Of a DNA stretch of 64,000 nucleotides, positions 8,870 to 16,804 are shown piece by piece. The DNA is from Micromonospora rhizosphaerae (lineage in GTDB: Bacteria; Actinomycetota; Actinomycetes; Mycobacteriales; Micromonosporaceae). The stretch spans positions 248,001 to 312,000 of the forward strand of contig NZ_FMHV01000002.1 of NCBI RefSeq assembly GCF_900091465.1, written 5' to 3'. The stretch's first letter is position 1, and every line of letters starts with the position of its first letter. The position numbers and the translations under genes were made by a program. The notes beneath the pieces were generated by a model that was given only the letters and a program-made list of their open reading frames with translations, was not told where the DNA came from and ran no database searches.

Positions 8870-9834
8870 TCTGTGCTCCCAAATTGCTGGGTCCCCGGAC
8901 CGGCGTGTCCTTCTTGGCCGAGGATCGAGTCGGCGCCGAGTTCGAGGAGCTCGGCGGCGAGTGCCTTGCCGATCTCCGCCGCGTCGGCGGGCGTTCCGGT
9001 GCGGGACAGCCGGAGGTCACGGGTGCCGTCCGGGCTGATCACCGCCCCGCGCAGGTAGAGCTCAACGCCGGCATCACCCTCGGCGAGCTCGCCGTAGGCG
9101 GCGACGGGTGCCGTGCACCCGGCCTCCAGGGTGGCCAGCAGCGCCCGTTCCGCGGTGACCGCGGCCCGGGACGGTGCGTGGTCGAGCACCGAGAGCAGCT
9201 CGACCAGGTCCGGGTCGTCGAGCCGGCACTCCACCGCCAGCGCGCCCTGGGCGGGCGCGGGCAGCATCAGCATCGGGTCGAGCGTCTCGGTGATCACGTC
9301 GGTCCGCCCCAGCCGGGCCAACCCGGCCCGGGCCAGGACAACCGCGTCGAGGTCGGCGTCCGGGCCGAGCACCCGCCGCAGGCGGGTGTCCACGTTGCCC
9401 CGGAGCGGGGTGACCTCCAGCTGCATTCCGAGCGCGTGCAGCTGGGCGATCCGACGCAGCGCGCCGGTGCCCACGAGGGCGCCGGGCGGCAACTCGGCGA
9501 GGGTACGGCCGTCCCGCGCGACCAGCGCGTCGCGCGGATCCTGCCGGGGCGGCACCGCCGCGATGTGCAGCCCGGGCGCCGCCGCCGTGGGCAGGTCCTT
9601 GTAGGAGTGCACGGCGAAGTCGATGGTCCGGGCGGCCAGCGCGTCGCGCAGCGCGGAAACGAAGACGCCGACCCCGAGCCGGTGCACCGGGGCGGAGGAG
9701 CGGTCGCCTGCGGTCACCACCTCGACCAGCTCGACCTCCCGGCCGGTGGCCGCGGTCAGCGCCTCGGCGACCTGGCCGGACTGGGCCATCGCCAGGGCGC
9801 TGCCCCGGGTGCCGAGGCGCAGGGTGGCGGTCAT
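8866..9834 (-). CDS. hemC: Porphobilinogen deaminase (hydroxymethylbilane synthase)
   Basis: A 322-residue enzyme polymerising four porphobilinogens. The dipyrromethane cofactor cysteine is Cys240 in LLATLEAGCTAPVAAYGEL. The N-terminal LRLGTRGSALAMAQS, the catalytic Asp region HSYKDLPT and GALRRIAQLHAL are in the expected places. The last replaces the more usual GTSSLRR with GTGALRR. The start ATG 9834 overlaps the hemA stop by 4 bp, continuing the tightly coupled operon. Confidence 0.96.
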   Translation of the reverse strand: MTATLRLGTRGSALAMAQSGQVAEALTAATGREVELVEVVTAGDRSSAPVHRLGVGVFVSALRDALAARTIDFAVHSYKDLPTAAAPGLHIAAVPPRQDPRDALVARDGRTLAELPPGALVGTGALRRIAQLHALGMQLEVTPLRGNVDTRLRRVLGPDADLDAVVLARAGLARLGRTDVITETLDPMLMLPAPAQGALAVECRLDDPDLVELLSVLDHAPSRAAVTAERALLATLEAGCTAPVAAYGELAEGDAGVELYLRGAVISPDGTRDLRLSRTGTPADAAEIGKALAAELLELGADSILGQEGHAGPGTQQFGSTE

Positions 9835-11204
9835 CGCTCACCTCCGGTGGACGGGACGTCGGCGACGTCGAACGACGGCCGGCCGGCGGCGTCGATCTCC
9901 ACCACGTCGGGGACGGTGTCGACCGGGGAGGTCTGCGGCACCTCGAGGTCGAAGAGCTCGCGCAGCAGCGCGGCGTACTGGTCCCCGCCCGGCTCGGCAG
10001 CGAGCTGGCGGACCCGCACGGTGGGCTGGTGCAGCAGCCGCTGCACCACCCGGTGCACCGTCCGGGCGACCTCGGCGCGCTGGTCGTCGCTGAAGTCGGG
10101 GCGGCGCTGGGCGAGCCGGCGCAGCTCGGCGGTGACCACGTCGTCGGCCCGGCCGCGCAGCGCGGCCACGGTGGGCGCCACGTCGGCGCCGCGCAGCCAG
10201 CTGAGGAACGACTCGACCTCGCCGGCGACGATCCGGGCCACCTCGGCGGCGTCGGCGGCGGCCTCCCCCTCGGCGAGGAGGGCGGCCATCCGGTCGATGT
10301 CGATGATCTCGACGCCGGGCAGCTCGGCGACGCCCGCCTCGACGTCCCGCGGCACGGCGAGGTCGAGCAGGACGAGCGGGCCCCGGTCGGCGTCCCGGCG
10401 GGCGAGCGCCCGGGTCACCACGTCGCGGGTGAGGACCGGTTCGGTGGCCGCCGTGGCGGCCACTACGATGTCCACCGTGGCGAGGGCGTCGACCAGCTCG
10501 GCCATCGGGACGGCGCTGGCGCCGTACGACGCGGCCAGCCGGACCGCCCGGTCGGCGCCACGGTTGGTCACGGTGAGCGGCCCGGCGCCCAGCCGGGAGA
10601 GCGTCGCCACGCCCAGCGCGCCCATCGCGCCGGCCCCGACCACCATGGCCGGGCGGCCGGCGAGGTCGCCGTCGAAGTGGCCGGCCGCCAGGTCGAGCGC
10701 GGCGGTGACCACGCTCTGACCGGCCCGGTCGATGCCGGTCTCGGCGTGCGCGCGCTTGCCCACCCGCAGCGCCTGCTGCATCAGCTCGTGCAGCAGCCGG
10801 CCGGCGGAGTCGGCGCCGCTGGCCCAGTGGTACGCGTCCCGGAGCTGGCCGAGGATCTGCGCCTCGCCCACCACCATCGAGTCCAGCCCGGCGGCGACCC
10901 GGAAGACGTGGTCGACGGCGGCGGCGTCGTAGTGCACGTAGAGGTGGTTGGCGAGCGCCACCGGCGGGGAGCCGGCCTGCTCGGCGAGGACCGCGCAGAT
11001 GTCGCCGAGACCGCCGTGGAACCCGGAGACGGCCGCGTAGACCTCCACCCGGTTGCAGGTGGAGACGAGCACGGCCTCGGCCACGTACGGCTGGGCGACC
11101 AGCCGGTCCAGGGTGCGGGTGAGATCGGCCGGGGCGACCGCCAGCTGCTCCAGCGTGGCGACCGGAGCCGTGCGGTAGGACGCGCCGACGACGAGCAGTT
11201 TCAC
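9831..11204 (-). CDS. hemA: Glutamyl-tRNA reductase
   Basis: A 457-residue enzyme reducing glutamyl-tRNA to glutamate-1-semialdehyde, the first committed step of tetrapyrrole synthesis. The catalytic Cys50 lies in VLVSTCNRVEVYA. The NADPH-binding segment (VVGAGAMGALGVATLSRLG) and the C-terminal dimerisation helices are present. GTG 11204 is chosen because it overlaps the rex stop (GTGA) and places Cys at residue 50, as in characterised enzymes. Expression is expected to follow Rex and thus the NADH/NAD+ ratio. Confidence 0.96.
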   Translation of the reverse strand: MKLLVVGASYRTAPVATLEQLAVAPADLTRTLDRLVAQPYVAEAVLVSTCNRVEVYAAVSGFHGGLGDICAVLAEQAGSPPVALANHLYVHYDAAAVDHVFRVAAGLDSMVVGEAQILGQLRDAYHWASGADSAGRLLHELMQQALRVGKRAHAETGIDRAGQSVVTAALDLAAGHFDGDLAGRPAMVVGAGAMGALGVATLSRLGAGPLTVTNRGADRAVRLAASYGASAVPMAELVDALATVDIVVAATAATEPVLTRDVVTRALARRDADRGPLVLLDLAVPRDVEAGVAELPGVEIIDIDRMAALLAEGEAAADAAEVARIVAGEVESFLSWLRGADVAPTVAALRGRADDVVTAELRRLAQRRPDFSDDQRAEVARTVHRVVQRLLHQPTVRVRQLAAEPGGDQYAALLRELFDLEVPQTSPVDTVPDVVEIDAAGRPSFDVADVPSTGGER

Positions 11205-11971
11205 GTGCCGATCGCCTCCTGGGTGTCGGTGGCCGCGAGCCCGCCGGGCAGGGCGGTGAGGGCGGACCCGCCGGTGGCGGGAAGCGCGGTCAGCGACGCC
11301 TTGCGGTGCTCGTGGAAGGACAGGATCTGCAGCTCGATCGCGAGGTCGACCTTGCGCACGTCGACCCCCTCCGGAACCGAGAGTACGCACGGCGCGAAGT
11401 TGAGGATGCTCGTCACGCCGACGGCGACCAGCTGGTCGGCCACCCGCTGGGCGGCCTGGGCCGGGGTGGCGATCACGCCGATCGAGATCGACTCCTCGGC
11501 GGCGACCCGGGGCAGCTCCTCGACGTGCCGTACGACCAGGCCGTTGATCTCCTCGCCGACCCGGGACGGGTCCGCGTCGAAGAGTGCGGCGATCCGGAAA
11601 CCGCGGCTGGCGAAACCGTCGTAGCCGGCCAGGGCGTGACCGAGATTACCCACCCCGACCAGGGCGACCGCCCGACGCTGGGTGAGCCCGAGCACGAACT
11701 CGATCTGGTCGATCAGCAGCCCGACGTCGTAGCCGACTCCCCTGGTGCCGTACGACCCGAGGTGGGAGAGGTCCTTGCGGAGCTTGGCCGAGTTGACCCC
11801 GGCCGCGTTCGCGAGCCCCTCGCTGGAGACCGTCTCGTGGCCGGCGTCGGCGAGATTGTGCAGGGCACGGAGGTATTCCGGGAGCCGCGCCACGGTCGCC
11901 TCGGGCAGGTCCGGGAGCGCCGGTACGGCACCGGCGCGACCGGGCGCGCCAGGGTGACGGTGCTGACTCAT
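11201..11971 (-). CDS. rex: Redox-sensing transcriptional repressor Rex
   Basis: A 256-residue repressor. An N-terminal winged helix (ATVARLPEYLRALHNL, then NSAKLRKDLSHLGSYGTRG) precedes a Rossmann domain (VALVGVGNLGHALAGY) that binds NADH, and a domain-swapped C-terminal helix region. Rex family proteins leave DNA when NADH rises. The gene starts at ATG 11971 after GGAG and leads the hem operon. A near-perfect Rex operator lies about 120 bp upstream, so autoregulation is likely. The Ala/Thr-rich tail after residue 235 is variable. Confidence 0.96.
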   Translation of the reverse strand: MSQHRHPGAPGRAGAVPALPDLPEATVARLPEYLRALHNLADAGHETVSSEGLANAAGVNSAKLRKDLSHLGSYGTRGVGYDVGLLIDQIEFVLGLTQRRAVALVGVGNLGHALAGYDGFASRGFRIAALFDADPSRVGEEINGLVVRHVEELPRVAAEESISIGVIATPAQAAQRVADQLVAVGVTSILNFAPCVLSVPEGVDVRKVDLAIELQILSFHEHRKASLTALPATGGSALTALPGGLAATDTQEAIGT

Positions 11972-12079
11972 GAGACTCCGTGCGGTGCGATCCTCGACCA
12001 GCGTCGGTGGCCGGTCGTTTCGGGACTCCCGCTGGCGACCGATGTTGCCGGCTGTGCTAGCAGGGCGCGTCGGAATTAC

Positions 12080-12108
12080 AGAGTAGGCGCTTGTGAAGAC
12101 GTGCACAA
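12080..12108 (-). promoter_or_regulatory. rex-hem promoter with Rex operator (ROP)
   Basis: TTGTGAAGACGTGCACAA (12091-12108) fits the known Rex site TTGTGAANNNNTTCACAA with two mismatches. On the minus strand the same bases supply a -35 TTGTGC (12108-12103). A 17-nt spacer and a -10 TACTCT (12085-12080) follow. Rex bound here would cover the -35 and part of the spacer. The predicted start point leaves a leader of about 100 nt before rex. Confidence 0.85.
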
Positions 12109-12170
12109 ATCGCGATCTTGCTGGCCCGCGACGCGCCTTCACCTGCCCTCCATTCCACAAGATCGATTGC
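12108..12170. repeat. Imperfect inverted repeat with CGATCTTG arms
   Basis: The left arm ATCGCGATCTTGCTGG (12109-12124) and right arm CCACAAGATCGATTGC (12155-12170) pair imperfectly across about 30 nt. The same arm core recurs at 53593-53674. It lies just upstream of the rex promoter. Confidence 0.4.
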
Positions 12171-12259
12171 GCGCGCACCGTTGGCGCCGCTCGGCGATTA
12201 TTGCTCAATCCCGACTTCTCTGACCAATCGCACGCGCTCGGTAGCGGTGTGTCACGCCT

Positions 12260-12280
12260 CTCCGGCGCGACACGCCGGAG
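12260..12280. terminator. 8-bp perfect hairpin upstream of rex
   Basis: CTCCGGCG and CGCCGGAG flank a 5-nt loop (12268-12272). It directly abuts the larger GATC palindrome and lies downstream of the minus-strand HAD gene. It may help end that operon before the rex promoter. There is no T-run. Confidence 0.45.
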
Positions 12281-12340
12281 TCGATCATGAAGTTGTTGCC
12301 ACGACACGCCGGTGTGGAGGCAAACAACTTCATGATCAAC
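12281..12340. repeat. Palindromic intergenic element with GATCATGAAGTTGT arms
   Basis: The arms are 12281-12300 and 12319-12340, nearly perfect (one bulged base) with an 18-nt loop. Both carry the core GATCATGAAGTTGTT and its complement. The 402-bp gap between the HAD gene (ends 12373) and rex holds this element, the adjacent hairpin, the CGATCTTG repeat and the rex promoter, and no gene was seen. The element resembles a repeat I recall as frequent between Micromonospora genes; its role is unknown. Confidence 0.75.
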
Positions 12341-12372
12341 GCGCAGGGCGGGGCGCAGCCGGCGGCGAAGGA

Positions 12373-13023
12373 TCAGGGGAGGGTGGTGGCGAGGGTTACC
12401 GCGGCCGTCAGGGTGTCGGCGGTGGGGTGGGCGGAGGCGCGGAGCCGGGCCGGGTCGGAGAGGCCGCCGGTGTAGAGGACGCAGCGGGCGCCGACCGACT
12501 CGGCGGCGTCGGCGTCGTCGAGGGAGTCGCCGATCAGCACCACCTGGCTGCCGTCCAGGCCCAGCTCGGCCAGGTGCTTCGCCAGCCACCCGGCCTTGAC
12601 GCCCCCGCCGACCGCGTCCCGCAGCCCGTCGACCCGGGTGAAGTGCGGGGTCAGCCCGTAGGTGTGCACGGTCGGCACCAGCTCGTCGTGGAACCACATG
12701 GAGAGCAGCGACTGGCTGCCCGGCCACGCCGCGATCGCCGCGGTCGCGTCGGCCGCCAGCTCGCAGGTGGTCAGCCCCGCCCGGTACGCGTCGTGGAAGA
12801 TCTGGTCCAGCCGCCCGAACGCCTCGTCGTCGACCGCCCGCCCGAGCATCTCGGCGTAGTACTCGGCGATCGGCCGGCGGAACCTCGCCCGGTGCTCGTC
12901 GACGGTGACGGCCGGCCCCCCGGCGCTGGCGAAGGCGACGTTGGTGGCCTGCACCACCAGGTCGAGATCGTCGAGCAGGGTGCCGTTCCAGTCCCATACC
13001 AGGTGGTGCCGCGCAGGGGTCAT
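12373..13023 (-). CDS. HAD-superfamily phosphatase, phosphoglycolate-phosphatase-like
   Basis: A 216-residue HAD hydrolase. Motif I is WDWNGTLLDD near residue 11 with the nucleophile Asp. A helical cap domain follows (about 20-95), then motif II in SLLSMWF and motif IV GDSLDDADAAESVGA near residue 165. The WNGTLLDD variant is common in the Gph-like subgroup, but the substrate cannot be read from sequence. It follows the glutaredoxin-like gene by 45 nt on the same strand and probably ends that operon. Confidence 0.88.
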   Translation of the reverse strand: MTPARHHLVWDWNGTLLDDLDLVVQATNVAFASAGGPAVTVDEHRARFRRPIAEYYAEMLGRAVDDEAFGRLDQIFHDAYRAGLTTCELAADATAAIAAWPGSQSLLSMWFHDELVPTVHTYGLTPHFTRVDGLRDAVGGGVKAGWLAKHLAELGLDGSQVVLIGDSLDDADAAESVGARCVLYTGGLSDPARLRASAHPTADTLTAAVTLATTLP

Positions 13024-13066
13024 CGCTGCACCATAAGGCAGGCCGGCGCCGCCGCCGGAATCCCGC

Positions 13067-13321
13067 TCAGAGCTGCGGGGTGGTCAGGTCCCGCAGCAGC
13101 CGCTCCTCCTCGACCCGCCAGTAGCCGTGCTCCTTGCCGTCGAGCAGCACCACCGGCAGCCGGTCGCCGTACTCGCGTTCCAGCTCGATGTCGTCCGTGA
13201 CGTCCTTCTCGATCCACCGGTCGCCGGTGACCGCCACCACCCGGTCCAGCGCCGCCTTCGCGTCCTCGCAGAGATGGCAGCCGGGCCGGGTGATCAGGGT
13301 GAGCCGGGCTTCAGTGGACAT
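13067..13321 (-). CDS. Small glutaredoxin-like protein
   Basis: An 84-residue thioredoxin-fold protein with a CxxC redox site (RPGCHLCEDAKAAL, about residues 14-18) and the cis-Pro region DRLPVVLLDGKEHG. It belongs to the short glutaredoxin-like family found beside hemA and rex in many actinobacteria. Its start overlaps the end of the upstream acyl-CoA ligase gene by 11 bp. The reducing partner is unknown; mycothiol is the expected low-molecular-weight thiol here. Confidence 0.88.
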   Translation of the reverse strand: MSTEARLTLITRPGCHLCEDAKAALDRVVAVTGDRWIEKDVTDDIELEREYGDRLPVVLLDGKEHGYWRVEEERLLRDLTTPQL

Positions 13322-14966
13322 CGGGTACCTCCGTGCGGGTGTCGGTCGACGGCGCCGGCGACGGCACCGGGGGCGCCGCCGGCCGGAGCTGGGTCTTGCG
13401 TACCTTGCCGATCACCGAGTACGGCAGCGTGTCGACGAACTCGACGGCGGTCGGGCACTTAAACCGGGCCAGGTTACGGGCGCAGTGGGCGAGCAGCTCT
13501 TCCCCGGTCACCGCCGAGCCCGCCGACCGCACCACGTACGCCTGGACAGTCTCGCCGGTGCGCGGGTGCGGCACGCCCAGTACCGCCGACCCGGCCACCC
13601 CGGGATGCGCCCCGAGCACCAACTCGACCTCGTGCGGATACACGTTGAAGCCGTTCACCAGGATCAGCTCGCCGAGCCGGTCGACCAGGAAGAGGTCGCC
13701 CTCGTCGTCGGCGTACGCGACGTCACCGGTGGCCCACCAGCCCTCGTCGTCCGGGCCGCCCCGGCCGTCCGGCCAGTAGCCGGTGAAGAGGTTGGCACCC
13801 CGAACCACGATCTCGCCCGGGTCGGTGCCCGGCGCTGCGTCGGAGAGGTCCAGGTCGTCCGGGTCGTCCTCCGGCGCGGCCGCGCCGTCCCGCCACAGCT
13901 CCGCGCCGTCCGGCCCGACCAGCCGCGCCTCGACACCCGGCAGCGGCCGGCCGATCGAGCCGGGCTTCGGCTCCCCGCCGACCAGGGTGGAGGTGAGCAC
14001 CGGGGCGGTCTCGGTCAGGCCGTACCCGACATGCACCGGCCGGCCCGTGACCTCGGTGAAGCGCGCCGCGGTGGCCGGCGGCAGCGGCGCCGCGCCGCAG
14101 ACCGCGACCCGGACCGACGCCATCGCCTCGGCCACCGCCTCACCCTCCGCGTCGGCCCAGGCCAGAAACATCGACGGTACGCCGACCAGCACGCTGACCC
14201 GGTGCCGGGCGATCTCGGCGAGCCCCCCGGTCGGACCGAGGTCGTCGACGAGCACGCCGGTCGCGCCGTGGTGGACGACGGCCCCCAGCCCCGAGTTCAA
14301 CCCGTACGCGTGGAAGAGCGGCAGGGCCAGCAGGACGGTGTCGTCGGGCCCGACCACCGGTGGGCTGATCCGGTCGATCTGCTCGTGGTTGGCGGCCAGC
14401 GCGCGGTGCGGGAGCATGGCGCCCTTCGGCCGGCCCTCGGTGCCCGAGGTGTAGAGCAGCACCGCGAGGTCCTCGCCGCCCCGGGCCGGGAAAGACGTCG
14501 TGGCGTCATCGTCGGTCACCGGCGGGGTGGTGTGCACGGCGGTCAGCGCGGGCAGCTCGGCGGCGAGGTCGGCGACCCGGTCGCGGACCTCCTCGGCGCA
14601 GATCAGCACGGCGGCCCCGGAGTCGGCGAGCACGTGCCGCAGCTCCCGGGCGGTCAGGCCGGGGTTGATTGGCACCGAGACGAGCCCGGCGCGCAACGTG
14701 GCGAGGTAGCTGATCACGAAGTCCGGCGAGTTGCCGAACGAGACGGCCACCCGGGGCGGATGCCCGGACGTCCCGGCCGGCGTCGAGGCGGCCAGGGCGC
14801 GGGCCGTCTCAGTCACCGCGGCGTCCAGTTCAGACCAGGTCAGGGTGCGGTCCCGCCAGTGCACGGCGGGACGGTCGCCGTGGGCGACGGCCGCCCGGCT
14901 GAGCCGGTCGGCGAGGTTCGGCGCGGAGCTGTCGGCTGCTTCCTGCACGGTGGCTGAGTCTGGCAC
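13311..14966 (-). CDS. AMP-dependent acyl-CoA ligase (fatty-acid-CoA ligase family)
   Basis: An ANL-superfamily adenylating enzyme of about 551 residues. The phosphate-binding loop is LLYTSGTEGRPKGAMLPH, the A5 motif VGYGLTETAPV, and the hinge region WWATGDVAYADDEGDLFLVDR. The catalytic C-terminal lysine lies in YSVIGKVRKTQL. Acyl chain specificity is not readable. Start is uncertain: GTG 14966 is used, with GTG 14948 the alternative; neither has a clear ribosome site. It leads the ligase-glutaredoxin-HAD set. Confidence 0.88.
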   Translation of the reverse strand: MPDSATVQEAADSSAPNLADRLSRAAVAHGDRPAVHWRDRTLTWSELDAAVTETARALAASTPAGTSGHPPRVAVSFGNSPDFVISYLATLRAGLVSVPINPGLTARELRHVLADSGAAVLICAEEVRDRVADLAAELPALTAVHTTPPVTDDDATTSFPARGGEDLAVLLYTSGTEGRPKGAMLPHRALAANHEQIDRISPPVVGPDDTVLLALPLFHAYGLNSGLGAVVHHGATGVLVDDLGPTGGLAEIARHRVSVLVGVPSMFLAWADAEGEAVAEAMASVRVAVCGAAPLPPATAARFTEVTGRPVHVGYGLTETAPVLTSTLVGGEPKPGSIGRPLPGVEARLVGPDGAELWRDGAAAPEDDPDDLDLSDAAPGTDPGEIVVRGANLFTGYWPDGRGGPDDEGWWATGDVAYADDEGDLFLVDRLGELILVNGFNVYPHEVELVLGAHPGVAGSAVLGVPHPRTGETVQAYVVRSAGSAVTGEELLAHCARNLARFKCPTAVEFVDTLPYSVIGKVRKTQLRPAAPPVPSPAPSTDTRTEVPDVH

Positions 14967-15350
14967 AGCACCGGCCGCCCGGCCATGCTTGCGGACCGTC
15001 CGGCCCGGACGAGCGCTCCGGTCCCGCCGACGGGACGCGTCTCCAGCCGTCCACTGCCGCCCGACCCGCCGGGCGACACGCCGGGCGGGCGGTCGCGGGA
15101 GCGCGCCTCGACACGCCGAAGGCGAAAACGAAATCGCTCCGACCAGGACTTTCCACTCCGGACCAGCTTCCGGTGTCAAAGTCAACCGCATACGACGGAC
15201 AACCGGTCCGCCATCCGTGCGACGCGGAAGGAAATACTTCCGCCCTGTGTAACGGACTTGCCACGCGCGGGTGACGTTGGCCCTATCATCACTCGGGTCG
15301 GCTCACCCGATTTGCCGTGAGTCGACACCCCTCAGCCTGAGGAGGCCCCC
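14967..15350 (+). promoter_or_regulatory. Upstream control region of the bldN-like operon
   Basis: This gap of 384 bp holds no convincing gene. It contains a perfect 7-bp inverted repeat GCGGAAGGAAATACTTCCGC (15224-15243) and a GTGA (15271-15274) facing TCAC (15289-15292), the half-sites of a BldD-type box spaced by 14 nt. A -10-like TATCAT (15284-15289) lies between them with no good -35. In Streptomyces bldN is repressed by BldD, which makes the second element plausible, but this is inference. Confidence 0.4.
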
Positions 15351-15506
15351 GTGCCTGTGAGCGCATTGGACCAGCACCTCAAGGGGATCTGCCGCGCGTC
15401 GGCACGTCCCGGCCCGGCCGTGCCCGACCGGCGCGTACCCCGTCCCGCCACAGCGACGCGGCGCCCAGCGCGGCCGCGCCCCGTCCGGAACGGGGAGGCG
15501 CGGTGA
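15351..15506 (+). CDS. 51-residue basic ORF translationally coupled to bldN-like gene
   Basis: GTG 15351 sits 5 nt after an excellent TGAGGAGG ribosome site. The frame ends at TGA 15504-15506, overlapping the sigma factor's GTG at 15503 in a GTGA junction. The product begins MPVSALDQHLKGICRASARP and becomes a Pro/Arg-rich tail with no membrane segment. I do not recognise it. The strong ribosome site and stop-start overlap argue that it is translated; it may be a leader controlling sigma-factor synthesis rather than a functional protein. Confidence 0.6.
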   Translation: MPVSALDQHLKGICRASARPGPAVPDRRVPRPATATRRPARPRPVRNGEAR

Positions 15507-16519
15507 GCACCTTCGGTTACGCGGAGCGCCCGGCCGCTCTGAGCGGTCCGGCGCCGAGGACGCCGGTCAACGACCGACTGGAGTCGGCGCGCAACTCGGC
15601 GGAGGGAATGTGGAGCCTGGCCGTCCGCGGCGACGGGGCCCGGCGGGTGCGCAACCGGTCGCACCACAACGAGGCGCCGCCCCGGCCGGCACTGCCGGGC
15701 GGCAACGCCAAGCCGGCCGGCGCCCGGGTGGGCGCGCCGGCCCGCCCCACCATGCCGTCACAGGGCCGCCGGGCCGGGGAGGCACCGGCGATGAGCGACC
15801 CGTCGAACAGCGAGACCGCCGTCCTGCCGGCGGTGTCGGCCACCGACACGGAGGTGCTGCCGAAGGTGCCGGCCGCCGACACGGCCGTGCTGCCCAAGGT
15901 GCCCGCCGAGGCCGCCCCGGCCACCGGCTACCCGAGCCGTCCCGACCCGTCCGACCCGGCCACGGAGGTCTGGGCCCTGGTCGAGCGCGCCCAGGCCGGC
16001 GAGGCGGAGGCCTTCGGCCTGATCTACGACCGGTACGTCGACACCGTCTTCCGGTTCGTCTACTTCCGGGTCGGCAACCGGCAACTGGCCGAGGACCTGA
16101 CCTCCGACACCTTCCTCCGGGCGCTCAAGCGGATCGGCAGCTTCACCTGGCAGGGCCGGGACCTCGGCGCCTGGCTGGTCACCATCGCCCGGAACCTGGT
16201 GGCCGATCACTTCAAGTCCGGCCGCTACCGGCTCGAGGTGACCACCGGCGACGTGCTCGACGCCGACCGGGAGGACCGCGGGCCGGAGGGCAGCCCGGAG
16301 TCGGCGGTGGTCGAGCACATCACCAACGTCGCCCTCCTCACCGCCGTGAAGCAGCTCAACCCCGAGCAGCAGGAGTGCATCGTGCTCCGCTTCCTGCAGG
16401 GCTTCTCGGTCGCCGAGACCGCCCGGGCCATGGGCAAGAACGAGGGCGCGATCAAGGCTCTGCAGTACCGGGCGGTGCGGGCCCTGGCCCGGCTGCTGCC
16501 CGACGGCTTCCAGCCCTGA
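15503..16519 (+). CDS. bldN: BldN-like ECF sigma factor with long N-terminal extension
   Basis: A 338-residue ECF sigma factor. About 150 low-complexity residues (with repeats like TEVLPKVPAADTAVLPKVPA) precede region 2 (AEAFGLIYDRYVDTVFRFVY, then DLGAWLVTIARNLVADHFKS) and region 4 (NPEQQECIVLRFLQGFSVAE, then KNEGAIKALQYRAVRALARL). Streptomyces BldN also carries an N-terminal prosequence and is encoded near rex-hemACDB upstream of rsbN, the same arrangement as here. The GTG 15503 follows GGGGAGG and overlaps the 51-residue ORF. Orthology is inferred from motif and context. In Streptomyces BldN drives aerial development. Confidence 0.82.
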   Translation: MSTFGYAERPAALSGPAPRTPVNDRLESARNSAEGMWSLAVRGDGARRVRNRSHHNEAPPRPALPGGNAKPAGARVGAPARPTMPSQGRRAGEAPAMSDPSNSETAVLPAVSATDTEVLPKVPAADTAVLPKVPAEAAPATGYPSRPDPSDPATEVWALVERAQAGEAEAFGLIYDRYVDTVFRFVYFRVGNRQLAEDLTSDTFLRALKRIGSFTWQGRDLGAWLVTIARNLVADHFKSGRYRLEVTTGDVLDADREDRGPEGSPESAVVEHITNVALLTAVKQLNPEQQECIVLRFLQGFSVAETARAMGKNEGAIKALQYRAVRALARLLPDGFQP

Positions 16520-16533
16520 TCCCGCAGCCCGTT

Positions 16534-16561
16534 CCCGCCCGTCCCGACCAACGGGGGCGGG
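16534..16561 (+). terminator. GC hairpin after bldN-like gene
   Basis: CCCGCCCGT faces ACGGGGGCGGG with an 8-nt loop and one bulged position. It has no T-run. It may attenuate transcription into the downstream RsbN-like gene, which starts 286 bp after the sigma stop. Confidence 0.4.
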
Positions 16562-16804
16562 CGCGCCGCTCGCGTGCCAGCGTGACGAGAATCACTCTTC
16601 GTGATTTCGCCTGCGCCGGCCCCGTAACCGGTACCCACCCCGAACCGTTTCTCCGAGTGCGACCAGTGGTTGTCCCGGCGCCCCCGGGCCACCCGGTTCG
16701 GTGAACGCGGCGGTCACGCCGCCGTCCGTCGTCGTCACGCTGCCACCGGTCGCTGGTGACGACCACGGCCCACCGGCCGTGACCAGCGAGAGGAGGTGCC
16801 TGCG

